From assembly GCF_007559335.1 (NCBI RefSeq), contig NZ_VMBG01000003.1, positions 146,124-210,123 on the forward strand: DNA of 64,000 bases, read 5' to 3'. Source of the stretch: Rariglobus hedericola. GTDB taxonomy: Bacteria; Verrucomicrobiota; Verrucomicrobiia; Opitutales; Opitutaceae. The translations under genes and the position numbers were made by a program. Every line of letters begins with the position of its first letter. The first letter of the stretch is position 1. Of the stretch, positions 17,248 through 25,192 are shown one piece after another. The notes under the pieces were generated by a model. It saw nothing but the letters and a program-made list of their open reading frames with translations. It did not search any database and was not told where the DNA came from.

Positions 17248-20200
17248 TCAGGCGTTGGCGGGTTCGATGTGCGCGGTTTCGACGACGGCGAGCGCGGGCT
17301 TTTTCACGCCGATCTTTTCGAGGACTACGTAGAAGATCGGCGTGAGGAAGAGGCCGAAGATCGTCACGCCGATCATGCCGGCGAAGACGGCCACGCCCAT
17401 CGCTTGACGCATCTCGGCTCCGGCGCCGGAGGAGAAGACAAGCGGGATGACGCCGGCGATGAAGGCGATCGAGGTCATGAGGATCGGACGCAGGCGCAGG
17501 CGGCTGGCTTCGAGCGCGGCTTCGACGATCCCCTTCCCTTCCTCGCGGAGCTTCACGGCGAACTCGACAATCAAGATGGCGTTCTTGGCGGCGAGTCCGA
17601 TGAGGACGATCAGGCCGATCTGCGTGAAGATGTTGTTGTCGCCCTTGGTCAGCCAGATGCCGAGCAGAGCGAAGAGGATGCCCATGGGCACGACCAAGAG
17701 GACGGCGAACGGGAGGCGGAAGCTCTCGTATTGGGCGGCGAGGACGAGGAACACCAGGAGGATGCTCAGCGGGAAGATGAACAGGCCGGTATTGCCAGCG
17801 ATGATACGCTGGAACGTGAGGTCGGTCCAATCGAGGACGACGCCTTTCGGGAGGGTTTCGGCGGCGAGTTTTTCCATGATGGCCTCGGCTTCGACGGAGC
17901 TGTAGCCGGGGGCGGGCGCGCCACTGAGATCGGCGGCGGCGTAGCTGTTGTAGCGCATGGCGCGGTCGGGACCGTAGGACTCCTTCACGGTGGCTAGGGT
18001 GCCGAGGGGGATCATCTGACCGGCGGCGTTGCGAACTTTGAGGCGGTTAATGTCGGAGGCGTGCGTGCGGAACTGCGCGTCGGCCTGGGCGACGACCTGG
18101 TAGGTGCGGCCGAAACGGTTGAAGTCGTTCACGTAGAGCGAGCCGAGGTTGACCTGGAGCGTCTCGAAGATGTTGGAGAGCGGGACGCCCTGCTGCTTGG
18201 CCTTGGCGCGGTCGACGTCGATCTCGAGCTGCGGGGTGTTGACGGTGAAGCTGGAGTAGACACCGGCGAGGCCGGGAGTCTGGTTGGCGCGGGCGATGAG
18301 TTCCTGCGTGGCGCGGTAGAGCTCGTCGTAGCCGACGGCAGCGCGGTCCTGCACGTAGAGCTTGAAGCCGCCGGTGGTGCCGAGGCCGTTGACGGGGGGC
18401 GGCGGGAAGATCGCGACGAAGGATTCCTGGATCTCGTTGAACTTGGCCTGGAGGTCGGCGGCGATTTCGGGGCCGGACATGCCGGGGCCTTTGCGCTCGT
18501 CGAAGGGCTTCAACATGGTGAAGGCGATGCCGGAGTTGGGGCTGTTGGTGAAGCCGTTGATGGAGAGTCCCGGGAAGGCGATGACGTCGGCGACGCCGGG
18601 GTGCTTCATCGCGATGTCGGTCATGCGACGGATGACTTCGTCGGTGCGCTCGAGGGACGCGGCGTCGGGGAGCTGCGCGAAGGAGATGAGGTATTGCTTG
18701 TCCTGCGAGGGGACGAAGCCGGAGGGGACTTTGCTCAGGGTGAAGCCGGTGAGCGCGAGCAGGCCGACATAGACGATCAGGGCGAGCGCGCTGACGCGGA
18801 TGAGGCGGGCGACGCCGTTGGAATATTTTTGCGAGGCCCAGTCGAAGAAGCGGTTGAAGGGACGGAAGAGCCAGCCGAAGAGGCGGTCGATGACGCGGGT
18901 GACGCGGTCCTTGGGTGCGTGGTGCGAGCGGAGCAGCAAAGCGGAGAGCGCGGGCGAGAGCGTGAGGGAGTTGAAGGCGGAGATGACCGTCGAGATGGCG
19001 ATGGTGAGGGCGAACTGTTTGAAGAATTGTCCGGTGAGTCCGCTGATGAACGCGGTGGGCACGAAGACGGCGGAGAGGACGAGGGCGACGGCGACGATGG
19101 GGCCGGTGACCTCGCGCATGGCGATCTTGGTGGCCTCGACGGGCGAGTGGCCGAGGGCGATGTTGCGCTCGACGTTTTCGACGACGACGATCGCGTCATC
19201 CACGACGATGCCGATGGCGAGCACGAGGCCGAAGAGCGAGAGGGCATTGATGGAGAAACCGAACGCGCTCATCACGGCGAAGGTGCCGACGAGCGAAACA
19301 GGCACGGCGGCGAGCGGGATGATCGAGGCGCGCCAAGTCTGCAGGAAGAGCAGCACGACGATCACGACGAGGATCAGCGCCTCGACGAGGGTGTGCACGA
19401 CGGACTTGATCGAGCTGCGCACGAACACGGTGGGGTCGTAGGCGATGGCGTAGTCGAGGCCCTCGGGGAAATCGGCCTTGAGCTTCACCATGGTGGCGCG
19501 GACTTCGTCGGAGAGCGCGATGGCGTTGGCGCCGGGGAGCTGGAAGACGCCGATGCCGACGGCGGTCTTGTTGGTGAGTAGCGAGCGAAGCGAGTAATCG
19601 GAGGCGCCGAGCTGGACGCGGGCGACGTCGCGGAGTTGCACGCGTTCGCCGCGCGGGCCGTTTTTGACGATGATGTCGCCGAACTCTTCTTCGTTAACGA
19701 GGCGGCCTTGGGTGTTGATGAGGAGTTCGGTCTCGGCGCCGTTGGGATTGGGCTGGCGACCGACGGAGCCGGCGGCGACCTGGACGTTTTGCTCGCGGAT
19801 GGCGGCGACGATGTCGCCGGCGGTGAGGTTGCGGGCGGCGACTTTGTTGGGGTCGAGCCAGACGCGCATGGCGTAGTCGCCGGAGCCCCACATGTTGACC
19901 TGACCGACGCCGGGGAGGCGGGTGAGCGGGTCTTTGATGTTAATCGCGGCGTAGTTGCGGACGTAGACATCGTCGTAGCGGCCGTCGGGCGAGAAGAGGT
20001 GGACGACGAGCGTGATGTCGGGGGAGCTCTTCTGCGTGGTCACGCCGAGGCGGCGGACTTCCTCGGGGAGTTTGGGCAGGGCTTGGGCGACGCGGTTCTG
20101 GACCTGGACCTGGGCTTTATCGACGTCGGTGCCGAGTTTGAAGGTGACGGTGAGCGTCATCAGGCCGTCACTGGTAGCCTGTGAAAACATGTAGAGGGAG

Positions 20201-20427
20201 TTTTCGACGCCGTTAATGGATTGCTCGAGGGGCGTGGAGACGGTCTCAGCGATGGTCTTCGGATTGGCGCCCGGGTAGCTCGCGGTGACGATGACGGTGG
20301 GCGGGATGACCTCGGGGTATTCGCTGATCGGCAGTTGGAAGAGCGAGATCGCGCCGACGATGAAGATGATGATCGAAAGCACGCCGGCGAAGATCGGGCG
20401 CTTGATGAAGAAGTCGGAGAAGTTCAT
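17248..20427 (-). CDS. RND multidrug efflux pump, HAE1 (AcrB/MexF-like)
   Basis: A 1,059-residue inner-membrane proton antiporter, the usual length for the family. It begins MNFSDFFIKRPIFAGVLSII, has the large periplasmic porter loops after TM1 and TM7, and in TM4 carries the proton-relay pair Asp410-Asp411 in GIVVDDAIVVVENVERN. Further typical pieces are PISEYPEVIPPTVIV near 33-47 and ESFRLPFAVLLVVPMG in the C-terminal half. It exports hydrophobic compounds from the inner leaflet and periplasm through the adaptor and outer-membrane factor. It lies 99 nt downstream of the adaptor gene, and that gap holds a perfect 11-bp dyad. Confidence 0.95.
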   Translation of the reverse strand: MNFSDFFIKRPIFAGVLSIIIFIVGAISLFQLPISEYPEVIPPTVIVTASYPGANPKTIAETVSTPLEQSINGVENSLYMFSQATSDGLMTLTVTFKLGTDVDKAQVQVQNRVAQALPKLPEEVRRLGVTTQKSSPDITLVVHLFSPDGRYDDVYVRNYAAINIKDPLTRLPGVGQVNMWGSGDYAMRVWLDPNKVAARNLTAGDIVAAIREQNVQVAAGSVGRQPNPNGAETELLINTQGRLVNEEEFGDIIVKNGPRGERVQLRDVARVQLGASDYSLRSLLTNKTAVGIGVFQLPGANAIALSDEVRATMVKLKADFPEGLDYAIAYDPTVFVRSSIKSVVHTLVEALILVVIVVLLFLQTWRASIIPLAAVPVSLVGTFAVMSAFGFSINALSLFGLVLAIGIVVDDAIVVVENVERNIALGHSPVEATKIAMREVTGPIVAVALVLSAVFVPTAFISGLTGQFFKQFALTIAISTVISAFNSLTLSPALSALLLRSHHAPKDRVTRVIDRLFGWLFRPFNRFFDWASQKYSNGVARLIRVSALALIVYVGLLALTGFTLSKVPSGFVPSQDKQYLISFAQLPDAASLERTDEVIRRMTDIAMKHPGVADVIAFPGLSINGFTNSPNSGIAFTMLKPFDERKGPGMSGPEIAADLQAKFNEIQESFVAIFPPPPVNGLGTTGGFKLYVQDRAAVGYDELYRATQELIARANQTPGLAGVYSSFTVNTPQLEIDVDRAKAKQQGVPLSNIFETLQVNLGSLYVNDFNRFGRTYQVVAQADAQFRTHASDINRLKVRNAAGQMIPLGTLATVKESYGPDRAMRYNSYAAADLSGAPAPGYSSVEAEAIMEKLAAETLPKGVVLDWTDLTFQRIIAGNTGLFIFPLSILLVFLVLAAQYESFRLPFAVLLVVPMGILFALLGIWLTKGDNNIFTQIGLIVLIGLAAKNAILIVEFAVKLREEGKGIVEAALEASRLRLRPILMTSIAFIAGVIPLVFSSGAGAEMRQAMGVAVFAGMIGVTIFGLFLTPIFYVVLEKIGVKKPALAVVETAHIEPANA

Positions 20428-20490
20428 GGCGGGAAATGTGTGGGCAAAGCAGTAGCTGGAGGGACCGCTTGGCGGTTATTTTTCAGAGGT

Positions 20491-20513
20491 ATTGTCACCT
20501 AATAGGTGACAAT
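20491..20513. promoter_or_regulatory. Perfect dyad between adaptor and pump genes
   Basis: Arms ATTGTCACCTA and TAGGTGACAAT are perfect reverse complements around a single central A. The loop is too short for a stable hairpin and no T-run follows, so a protein-binding site is more likely than a terminator. A related dyad with the same TAATA centre lies upstream of the SIS gene (47373-47397). The cognate regulator is not identified. Confidence 0.6.
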
Positions 20514-20526
20514 TTGGATGGGTGAC

Positions 20527-21747
20527 TTACTTCAGCGCGACCTTGGTGACGGCGGGCTGGGCGGGGGCGGTTTCGGCGACGACGGTCATGCCGGGACGGA
20601 CGCGCTGGAGACCGTTGACGATGACGCGGTCACCGGGGGCGAGGCCTTCGCGGATGGCGCGTTGTCCGTCGATGATGGAGCCGAGTTTGACGGTGCGGTA
20701 GGCGACGGTGTTGGCGGCGTCCACGGTGAGAACGAATTTCTGGCTCTGGTCGGTGCCTATGGCGCGCTCGCTGATGAAGAGCGTGGGCTCGGGTGCGCTG
20801 ACCGGAAGGCGGACGCGGGCGGAGAGGCCGGGAATGAGTTGTCCGTTTGTATTCGAAAAAACCATACGCAACACGAGGCTGCCGGTGCCGGGATCAAGAC
20901 GGTTGTCGGCGGACTCGATCACGCCGCGGTGCGGGAAACCGGTTTCATCGCTGAGCTCCATCTCGACGGCGATGCGACCGGCGGAGTTGGTGGCGAGGCG
21001 TCCGGCGGCTTGCAGGCGGTTAAAGGTCAGGACGGTGGCTTCATCGACATCGGCGTAAACGTAAACTTCGCCGGTCGAGACGATGGAGGTGAGGAGCGTG
21101 GCGGCACCGGGTGCGCCGGAGACGAGGTTGCCGCTGGTGACGTAGGCGCGGTTGACGCGGCCGGTGATGGGCGCACGCACTTCGGTGTATTCAAGATCGA
21201 GGCGGGCGCTGGCAAGCGTCGCCTCGGCGGCAAGGAGATCGGCGCGGGCTTCGGCGAGACGGGAGCTGCGGGTGTCGGCTTCCTCGACGGAGATGGCGCG
21301 CTCTTTGAGGAGGTCGTCGGAGCGCTTGGCTTCGCGCTCGGCGATGCTCACGCGGACGCGGGCGCTCTGGGCTTGCGCGGTGGCGAGGTCGAACTGGGCG
21401 CGATACCAGCGCGGGTCGATGGTGAAGAGGACGTCGCCTTTGTTGACGAGTTGTCCGGCCTGGAGGCGGACTTCGTCGATATGGCCGGAAACGCGCGGGC
21501 GGAGTTCGACCGACTCGACAGCTTCAACGCGGCCGAGAAGTTCGCGGTGCTCGGTCACGGTGCGTTGCTCGACAGAAGCGACGGTGACCTTGGGGCCGGC
21601 CGGGGCGGCGGCGGGAGCTGCGGCGACCGCGACGACGGCGACCAAGCTCAGGCTGACGAGGGAAAGGAAGAAACGATAACGCGACAACGGAGCGACCCGG
21701 CGTGCGGTGGTGGTGGAGAGGGCGGAGGCGGTGACGGGCGTGCTCAT
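20527..21747 (-). CDS. RND efflux periplasmic adaptor (membrane fusion protein)
   Basis: 406 residues. A hydrophobic N-terminal anchor or signal (YRFFLSLVSLSLVAVVAVAA, about 24-43) precedes a lipoyl-like half (GRVEAVESVELRPRVSGHI). A coiled-coil hairpin follows (about 110-190, with AQSARVRVSIAEREAKRSDD and ARADLLAAEATLASARLDL). The second lipoyl half is YTEVRAPITGRVNRAYVTSG and the beta-barrel is in the C-terminal part. The protein bridges the pump and the outer-membrane factor in the periplasm. It is the first structural gene of the operon. A small palindrome at 21784-21797, just upstream of its start, is a likely TetR site. Confidence 0.93.
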   Translation of the reverse strand: MSTPVTASALSTTTARRVAPLSRYRFFLSLVSLSLVAVVAVAAAPAAAPAGPKVTVASVEQRTVTEHRELLGRVEAVESVELRPRVSGHIDEVRLQAGQLVNKGDVLFTIDPRWYRAQFDLATAQAQSARVRVSIAEREAKRSDDLLKERAISVEEADTRSSRLAEARADLLAAEATLASARLDLEYTEVRAPITGRVNRAYVTSGNLVSGAPGAATLLTSIVSTGEVYVYADVDEATVLTFNRLQAAGRLATNSAGRIAVEMELSDETGFPHRGVIESADNRLDPGTGSLVLRMVFSNTNGQLIPGLSARVRLPVSAPEPTLFISERAIGTDQSQKFVLTVDAANTVAYRTVKLGSIIDGQRAIREGLAPGDRVIVNGLQRVRPGMTVVAETAPAQPAVTKVALK

Positions 21748-21783
21748 GACAGGTGATGTGTAAAAGGCGGGCGATTAAATAGA

Positions 21784-21797
21784 TTACTAATTAGTAA
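21784..21797. promoter_or_regulatory. Probable TetR operator before the efflux operon
   Basis: The perfect 14-bp palindrome TTACTAATTAGTAA lies 36 nt upstream of the adaptor start codon, in the gap after the TetR gene. A related but imperfect dyad is found in front of the TetR gene itself, so both probably bind the same repressor. Confidence 0.65.
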
Positions 21798-21822
21798 ACA
21801 ATGAGGTCAAAAAAAGGGCGCT

Positions 21823-22437
21823 TTAAGCCGCCGTAGAGGTGCGGGCGACGCCGAGGATGCTGAGGGAGGTCTCTGGAAGAACGCGGAGGAATTCGAGGTC
21901 GTTTTGGATGCGGGCCTGGCCGAGGCTGCCTTCAAGGAGGGCAAAGAGACACTTGGCTTTCGAGGCGGCATCACCCGCGGCGATCGAACCATCGGCCTGG
22001 CCGTCGCGAATGGCGGACTCGAAATAGCGGACCTGGCGCTGAAGGATCTCCTGCACTTTCAAACGAATCGCCTCGTCTTGAGTGCTGGTCTCGGAACCAA
22101 CCGAAAAGCACGGGCAACCAAGGACTTGTCCATGCTCTTTCTGGAGCGCGAGCTGGCCTTCGTAGGTGCTTAGGAAGAAGTTGCGAATGCGTTCCAGAGG
22201 AGGGATTGAGGCCGAGAAAAGACCGTCCCACTTCTGCTTACCGCATTCATTCCAGTCAGCCTCAAGGGCTTCAACCGCCAGCGCCGACTTGGATTCGTAG
22301 AAATAGTAGAAGCTGCCTTTTTTGACGCCGGCCTTTTCGCAGATCGCGTCGATGGTGACCACGCCGTAGCTGCGCTCCCAAATGAGCTCGAGCGCTGCAT
22401 CGAGCAGCTTTTCCTTGGCGTTACTGGTGCGTCCCAT
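21823..22437 (-). CDS. TetR/AcrR-family repressor of the efflux operon
   Basis: 204 residues. The N-terminal helix-turn-helix domain spans about 8-55 and carries TIDAICEKAGVKKGSFYYFY. The ligand domain contains the motif LGCPCFSVGSE, as in the TetR_C_11-type group, with two cysteines that could be redox- or ligand-sensitive. It is transcribed ahead of the efflux operon on the same strand with 75 nt between them. Palindromes in front of both its own start and the adaptor start suggest autorepression and control of the pump. The inducer is unknown. Confidence 0.88.
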   Translation of the reverse strand: MGRTSNAKEKLLDAALELIWERSYGVVTIDAICEKAGVKKGSFYYFYESKSALAVEALEADWNECGKQKWDGLFSASIPPLERIRNFFLSTYEGQLALQKEHGQVLGCPCFSVGSETSTQDEAIRLKVQEILQRQVRYFESAIRDGQADGSIAAGDAASKAKCLFALLEGSLGQARIQNDLEFLRVLPETSLSILGVARTSTAA

Positions 22438-22450
22438 GGCCGGATTAATT

Positions 22451-22468
22451 GTTTACTATTTAGTCAAC
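22451..22468. promoter_or_regulatory. Probable TetR autoregulatory operator
   Basis: An 18-bp imperfect dyad, GTTTACTAT/TTAGTCAAC, pairs at 7 of 9 arm positions and shares the TTACTA half with the site at 21784-21797. It lies 13 nt upstream of the TetR gene start. Confidence 0.55.
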
Positions 22469-22520
22469 TTCAAGCCTGAAGTTGAAAAATCTTCGTCAGC
22501 CCTCGGGAACGGTTGGGGTT

Positions 22521-22562
22521 AAAAACAAACAAACGCGCAGCCGCATAAGCAGACTGCGCGTT
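22521..22562 (-). terminator. Rho-independent terminator after the PfpI-like gene
   Basis: Read on the minus strand, the 9-bp stem AACGCGCAG/CTGCGCGTT with a 13-nt loop is followed by a T-rich tail (TGTTTGTTTTTAA). It lies about 50 nt downstream of the DJ-1/PfpI gene stop. Confidence 0.7.
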
Positions 22563-22610
22563 ACGAGTTTGGGCAAAGCTCAGATAACCAACCGCGTTCG
22601 GAAAATCCGT

Positions 22611-23183
22611 TCAGGCGTGCTGGCCCGCGTGGACGCCCTCGGCGATTTCCTCGATCATCTTTTTGTTGAAGGCGGGAATGTCGGCGGGCTTGCGGCTGGT
22701 GACGAGGCCTTGGTCGCACACGACTTCTTCATCTACCCAGTCGGCGCCCGCGTTAATCAGGTCGGTCTTGATCGAAGCGTAGGACGTCAGGCGGCGGCCA
22801 TCGACCACGCCGGCTTCGATCAACGTCTGCGGACCATGACAGATGGCGGCGACCGGTTTTCCGGCTTCGAAAAAGGCCTGCACAAATTTAACGGCATCGG
22901 GCTCGATGCGGAGCTTGTCGGGATTGATCACGCCACCGGGCAGGAGCAGCGCGTCAAACTGGGAGGCGTCGGCTTTGCTTACGTGAACGTCGACGGCGAT
23001 GCTCTCGCCGAAGCCGTCACCGGTCCAGCTCTTCACGGCATCCTGGTTGGGCGAAACAATCACGGTGGTCGCACCGGCGGCTTCGAGCGCGGCGCGGGGC
23101 TTGAGGAGTTCGCTTTCTTCAAAACCATCGGCGGTGAGGATGGCTACTTTCTTACCTTCAAGCATGGAGGATTTGGTATTCAT
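22611..23183 (-). CDS. DJ-1/PfpI-family protein (class I glutamine amidotransferase-like)
   Basis: About 190 residues in the PfpI/YhbO branch. The nucleophilic Cys115 is followed by His116 in AICHGPQ. Glu23 in GFEESELL can support the cysteine, and LLLPGGVINPDKLR is the usual loop before it. Relatives have been described as proteases, chaperones or glyoxal-type deglycases, so the reaction is left open. The start chosen (MNTKSSMLEGKKVAIL) follows family length; an upstream start would add 19 residues without similarity. A terminator lies downstream, so the gene is probably a single unit. Confidence 0.85.
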   Translation of the reverse strand: MNTKSSMLEGKKVAILTADGFEESELLKPRAALEAAGATTVIVSPNQDAVKSWTGDGFGESIAVDVHVSKADASQFDALLLPGGVINPDKLRIEPDAVKFVQAFFEAGKPVAAICHGPQTLIEAGVVDGRRLTSYASIKTDLINAGADWVDEEVVCDQGLVTSRKPADIPAFNKKMIEEIAEGVHAGQHA

Positions 23184-23304
23184 GATAGTTTTCTTTTGAG
23201 GGTTGAATGCCACCTGACAGCCCCAAGCTCCGACAGTCACTCATGCGCGCAGGAAAGGGGCGGAACCCCGTGGTTTCCCTTGGAGAATTCACCCATGCTC
23301 CACC

Positions 23305-23379
23305 TCAGGCAGCGAAGTCGAATTTCACCTCGCCACCGATGACTTTGAGTTTGGCGTCGAAGGTCTTGCTGAATCGCTT
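23305..23379 (-). pseudogene. Duplicated 3' end of a topoisomerase III-like gene
   Basis: Read on the minus strand, this fragment encodes KTFDAKLKVIGGEVKFDF and then AA and a stop. The last codons of the intact topoisomerase III gene 1.9 kb to the right encode KPFDAKLKVIGGEVKFDF and then VA and a stop. About 57 bases align with only four differences near the core, and at least two of these are silent. No topoisomerase sequence continues upstream of the fragment. The DUF2330 gene lies exactly between the fragment and the intact gene. Confidence 0.75.
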
Positions 23380-23420
23380 AGATCATCTGTGTGGTGCAAT
23401 AGACCGCCCACCCCGAACTA

Positions 23421-25163
23421 ATGATCCCCAAACAATCCCGAATGTTGAGCATGCTCGGTGTATGGAGCGCAATCGTGTTGGGCTTCATCGCTTGCACCAC
23501 CCCAGCCATAGCCGACGGGAAAGTGTTTGCCCCAGTGGCGGTGCCTCAACAAGTCGCCATGCCGGACCAACGGGCCCTTCTCGCGTGGGTCAATGGGGTG
23601 GAAACACTGGTCATCGAGTCCGCCTTCATCGGCGAAGGAGCCGACTTTGCCTGGGTGGTTCCTCTACCGAGCAAACCCGAGGTTTTCCCCGCGACCCGTG
23701 GCACCCTGCCGGCCGCAGTCGCACTCATGCAGCCAACGGTAGCAAGCGCGATTCCGGGCGCCTGGATTTTCGCCGTGCTATGCGGCGGCATTGCTCTCGT
23801 GGCACTGTTTTTTGGTTGGCTCGTGATCGGGCTGCTCGTCCGGTCCTGCGTCGTCCTCCTCGGCATCGCCATCCTCGCTTTTATCATCGCTACGTTAACC
23901 GGGTCGGAACTTGCGTGGTGGCTCTCATTCGGAGGCGGTTGCATGTGCTTGTGGCCGATGCGTAGATGGCTCAGGCAAAACACCAGCTTCGGTGAAATAT
24001 TGGCGGTGCTCATGGGCGCAGCTGTATTGCTAGCGATAATCATTCCGACGGTAGGAAACGTGCGCTACAGAGCGGGAGAATCCATGGCAGGAAAAATCAT
24101 CGTAGAGCGTCACACCGTAGGCGACCATGACGTCACCCTGATTGCAGGCATAGAGAGCGAGGGCGTAATCACATGGCTGGAGAAGAACGGCTATGCGTTC
24201 TCAGACACCGCCCGAAGAATCGCGATCGAACATGCAGCAGGTGGAGGTTGGTTTGTTGCGAGCCGTTTCACGCGAGACTTCGCCAGCAGCGGACGCAGCG
24301 TGCCCGCACCTCTGGCATTTCGCTTTGCAGTGAAGCAGGCGGTCTACCCCATGCGCCTGACCGGTGCCGACGCAACGCAGCCTCTGACCGTCGAGCTAAT
24401 TGCCTTTGGACCGAGTCGTGCAACCGCGGAGGGACTCAAAGTCCGCACGGCGACACCCGTGCGCCTAGGCGAACCTGAAGCCAAAAAAGGATGGAAGATC
24501 AAAAAACCATTAACCAACGAACGCTTAATTTCGCATCAGGAATTAGCACGCTGGACGGCAGGGACAGAGGTAGGAACCTGGTTGCGCGGAGAACTCTCTC
24601 CTCTTCAGATGCAAAAAGACATCGTGCTTGGCTGGACCGGAAGCACCAAAGCCAAAGGCCTTTTCGCCGTCGGCGAGGAAGACGCTTGGTTAAACGCAGC
24701 CGCTTTATCCGGAATCGTGGCGCTGATCGGCGCGATGGTGGTCGGGCTCGTATTCGGGACTCGTCCCATCCCACGAAAATGGGCGGGCTTGATCGCAAGC
24801 GTGGCTTTGACCGGCGGTCTCGCGCTCCGAGCATTTACGCCGACCGTGCCCGTTGAGAAACATCCCGAACTGCAGCACTGGTCTGATAAAAGACAGGTGA
24901 CGCAACTCGCCGCCATTGTGCTCCATAATCTGCCGGGCCTAACGAGTGATAACGCCATACAATCCGCCTTCGCCAAGGAACTAGCTTATTATTTTCCAAC
25001 CTTTCGAATCGGCGATGCGCCTGGTGAGGTGCTGCTGCAAAAACTACCCGATGACAGTTGGCGGGTCTTGTTTTTTAACGCTTATGGCCAGCCCGAGTTT
25101 TTCGAAGGCAACGATGTGGACCTTAAACTCTCCGCCGAAAAACAAAAAACCTCAGGTCCATAA
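23421..25163 (+). CDS. DUF2330 membrane protein with an inserted helical block
   Basis: 580 residues. A signal peptide (hydrophobic core about 10-25, cleavage near AIA-DGK) is followed by the DUF2330 opening: DGKVFAPVAVPQQVAMPDQR, then ALLAWVNGVETLVIESAF and FAWVVPLPSKPEVFP. Between about residues 108 and 215 there is a block of four or five transmembrane helices. After it the DUF2330 pattern resumes (IIVERHTVGDHDVTLIAGI, then WLEKNGYAF), and another helix occurs near 430-450. Such an insertion inside the domain is unusual. The function of DUF2330 is unknown. The gene is flanked by the two copies of the topoisomerase 3' end and stands apart from its neighbours in orientation. Confidence 0.75.
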   Translation: MIPKQSRMLSMLGVWSAIVLGFIACTTPAIADGKVFAPVAVPQQVAMPDQRALLAWVNGVETLVIESAFIGEGADFAWVVPLPSKPEVFPATRGTLPAAVALMQPTVASAIPGAWIFAVLCGGIALVALFFGWLVIGLLVRSCVVLLGIAILAFIIATLTGSELAWWLSFGGGCMCLWPMRRWLRQNTSFGEILAVLMGAAVLLAIIIPTVGNVRYRAGESMAGKIIVERHTVGDHDVTLIAGIESEGVITWLEKNGYAFSDTARRIAIEHAAGGGWFVASRFTRDFASSGRSVPAPLAFRFAVKQAVYPMRLTGADATQPLTVELIAFGPSRATAEGLKVRTATPVRLGEPEAKKGWKIKKPLTNERLISHQELARWTAGTEVGTWLRGELSPLQMQKDIVLGWTGSTKAKGLFAVGEEDAWLNAAALSGIVALIGAMVVGLVFGTRPIPRKWAGLIASVALTGGLALRAFTPTVPVEKHPELQHWSDKRQVTQLAAIVLHNLPGLTSDNAIQSAFAKELAYYFPTFRIGDAPGEVLLQKLPDDSWRVLFFNAYGQPEFFEGNDVDLKLSAEKQKTSGP

Positions 25164-25192
25164 AAACCCTTCCAAAATCATCCTCCACGGCC

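Noticed and set aside
18061..19581. Long plus-strand open frame of about 500 codons
   Set aside because: It lies fully antisense to the RND pump gene, and its Gly/Asp/Glu/Val-rich translation is a typical mirror of GC-rich coding DNA.
20491..20513. Intrinsic terminator within the efflux operon
   Set aside because: The dyad has a 1-nt loop and no following T-run, so a protein-binding site is more likely.
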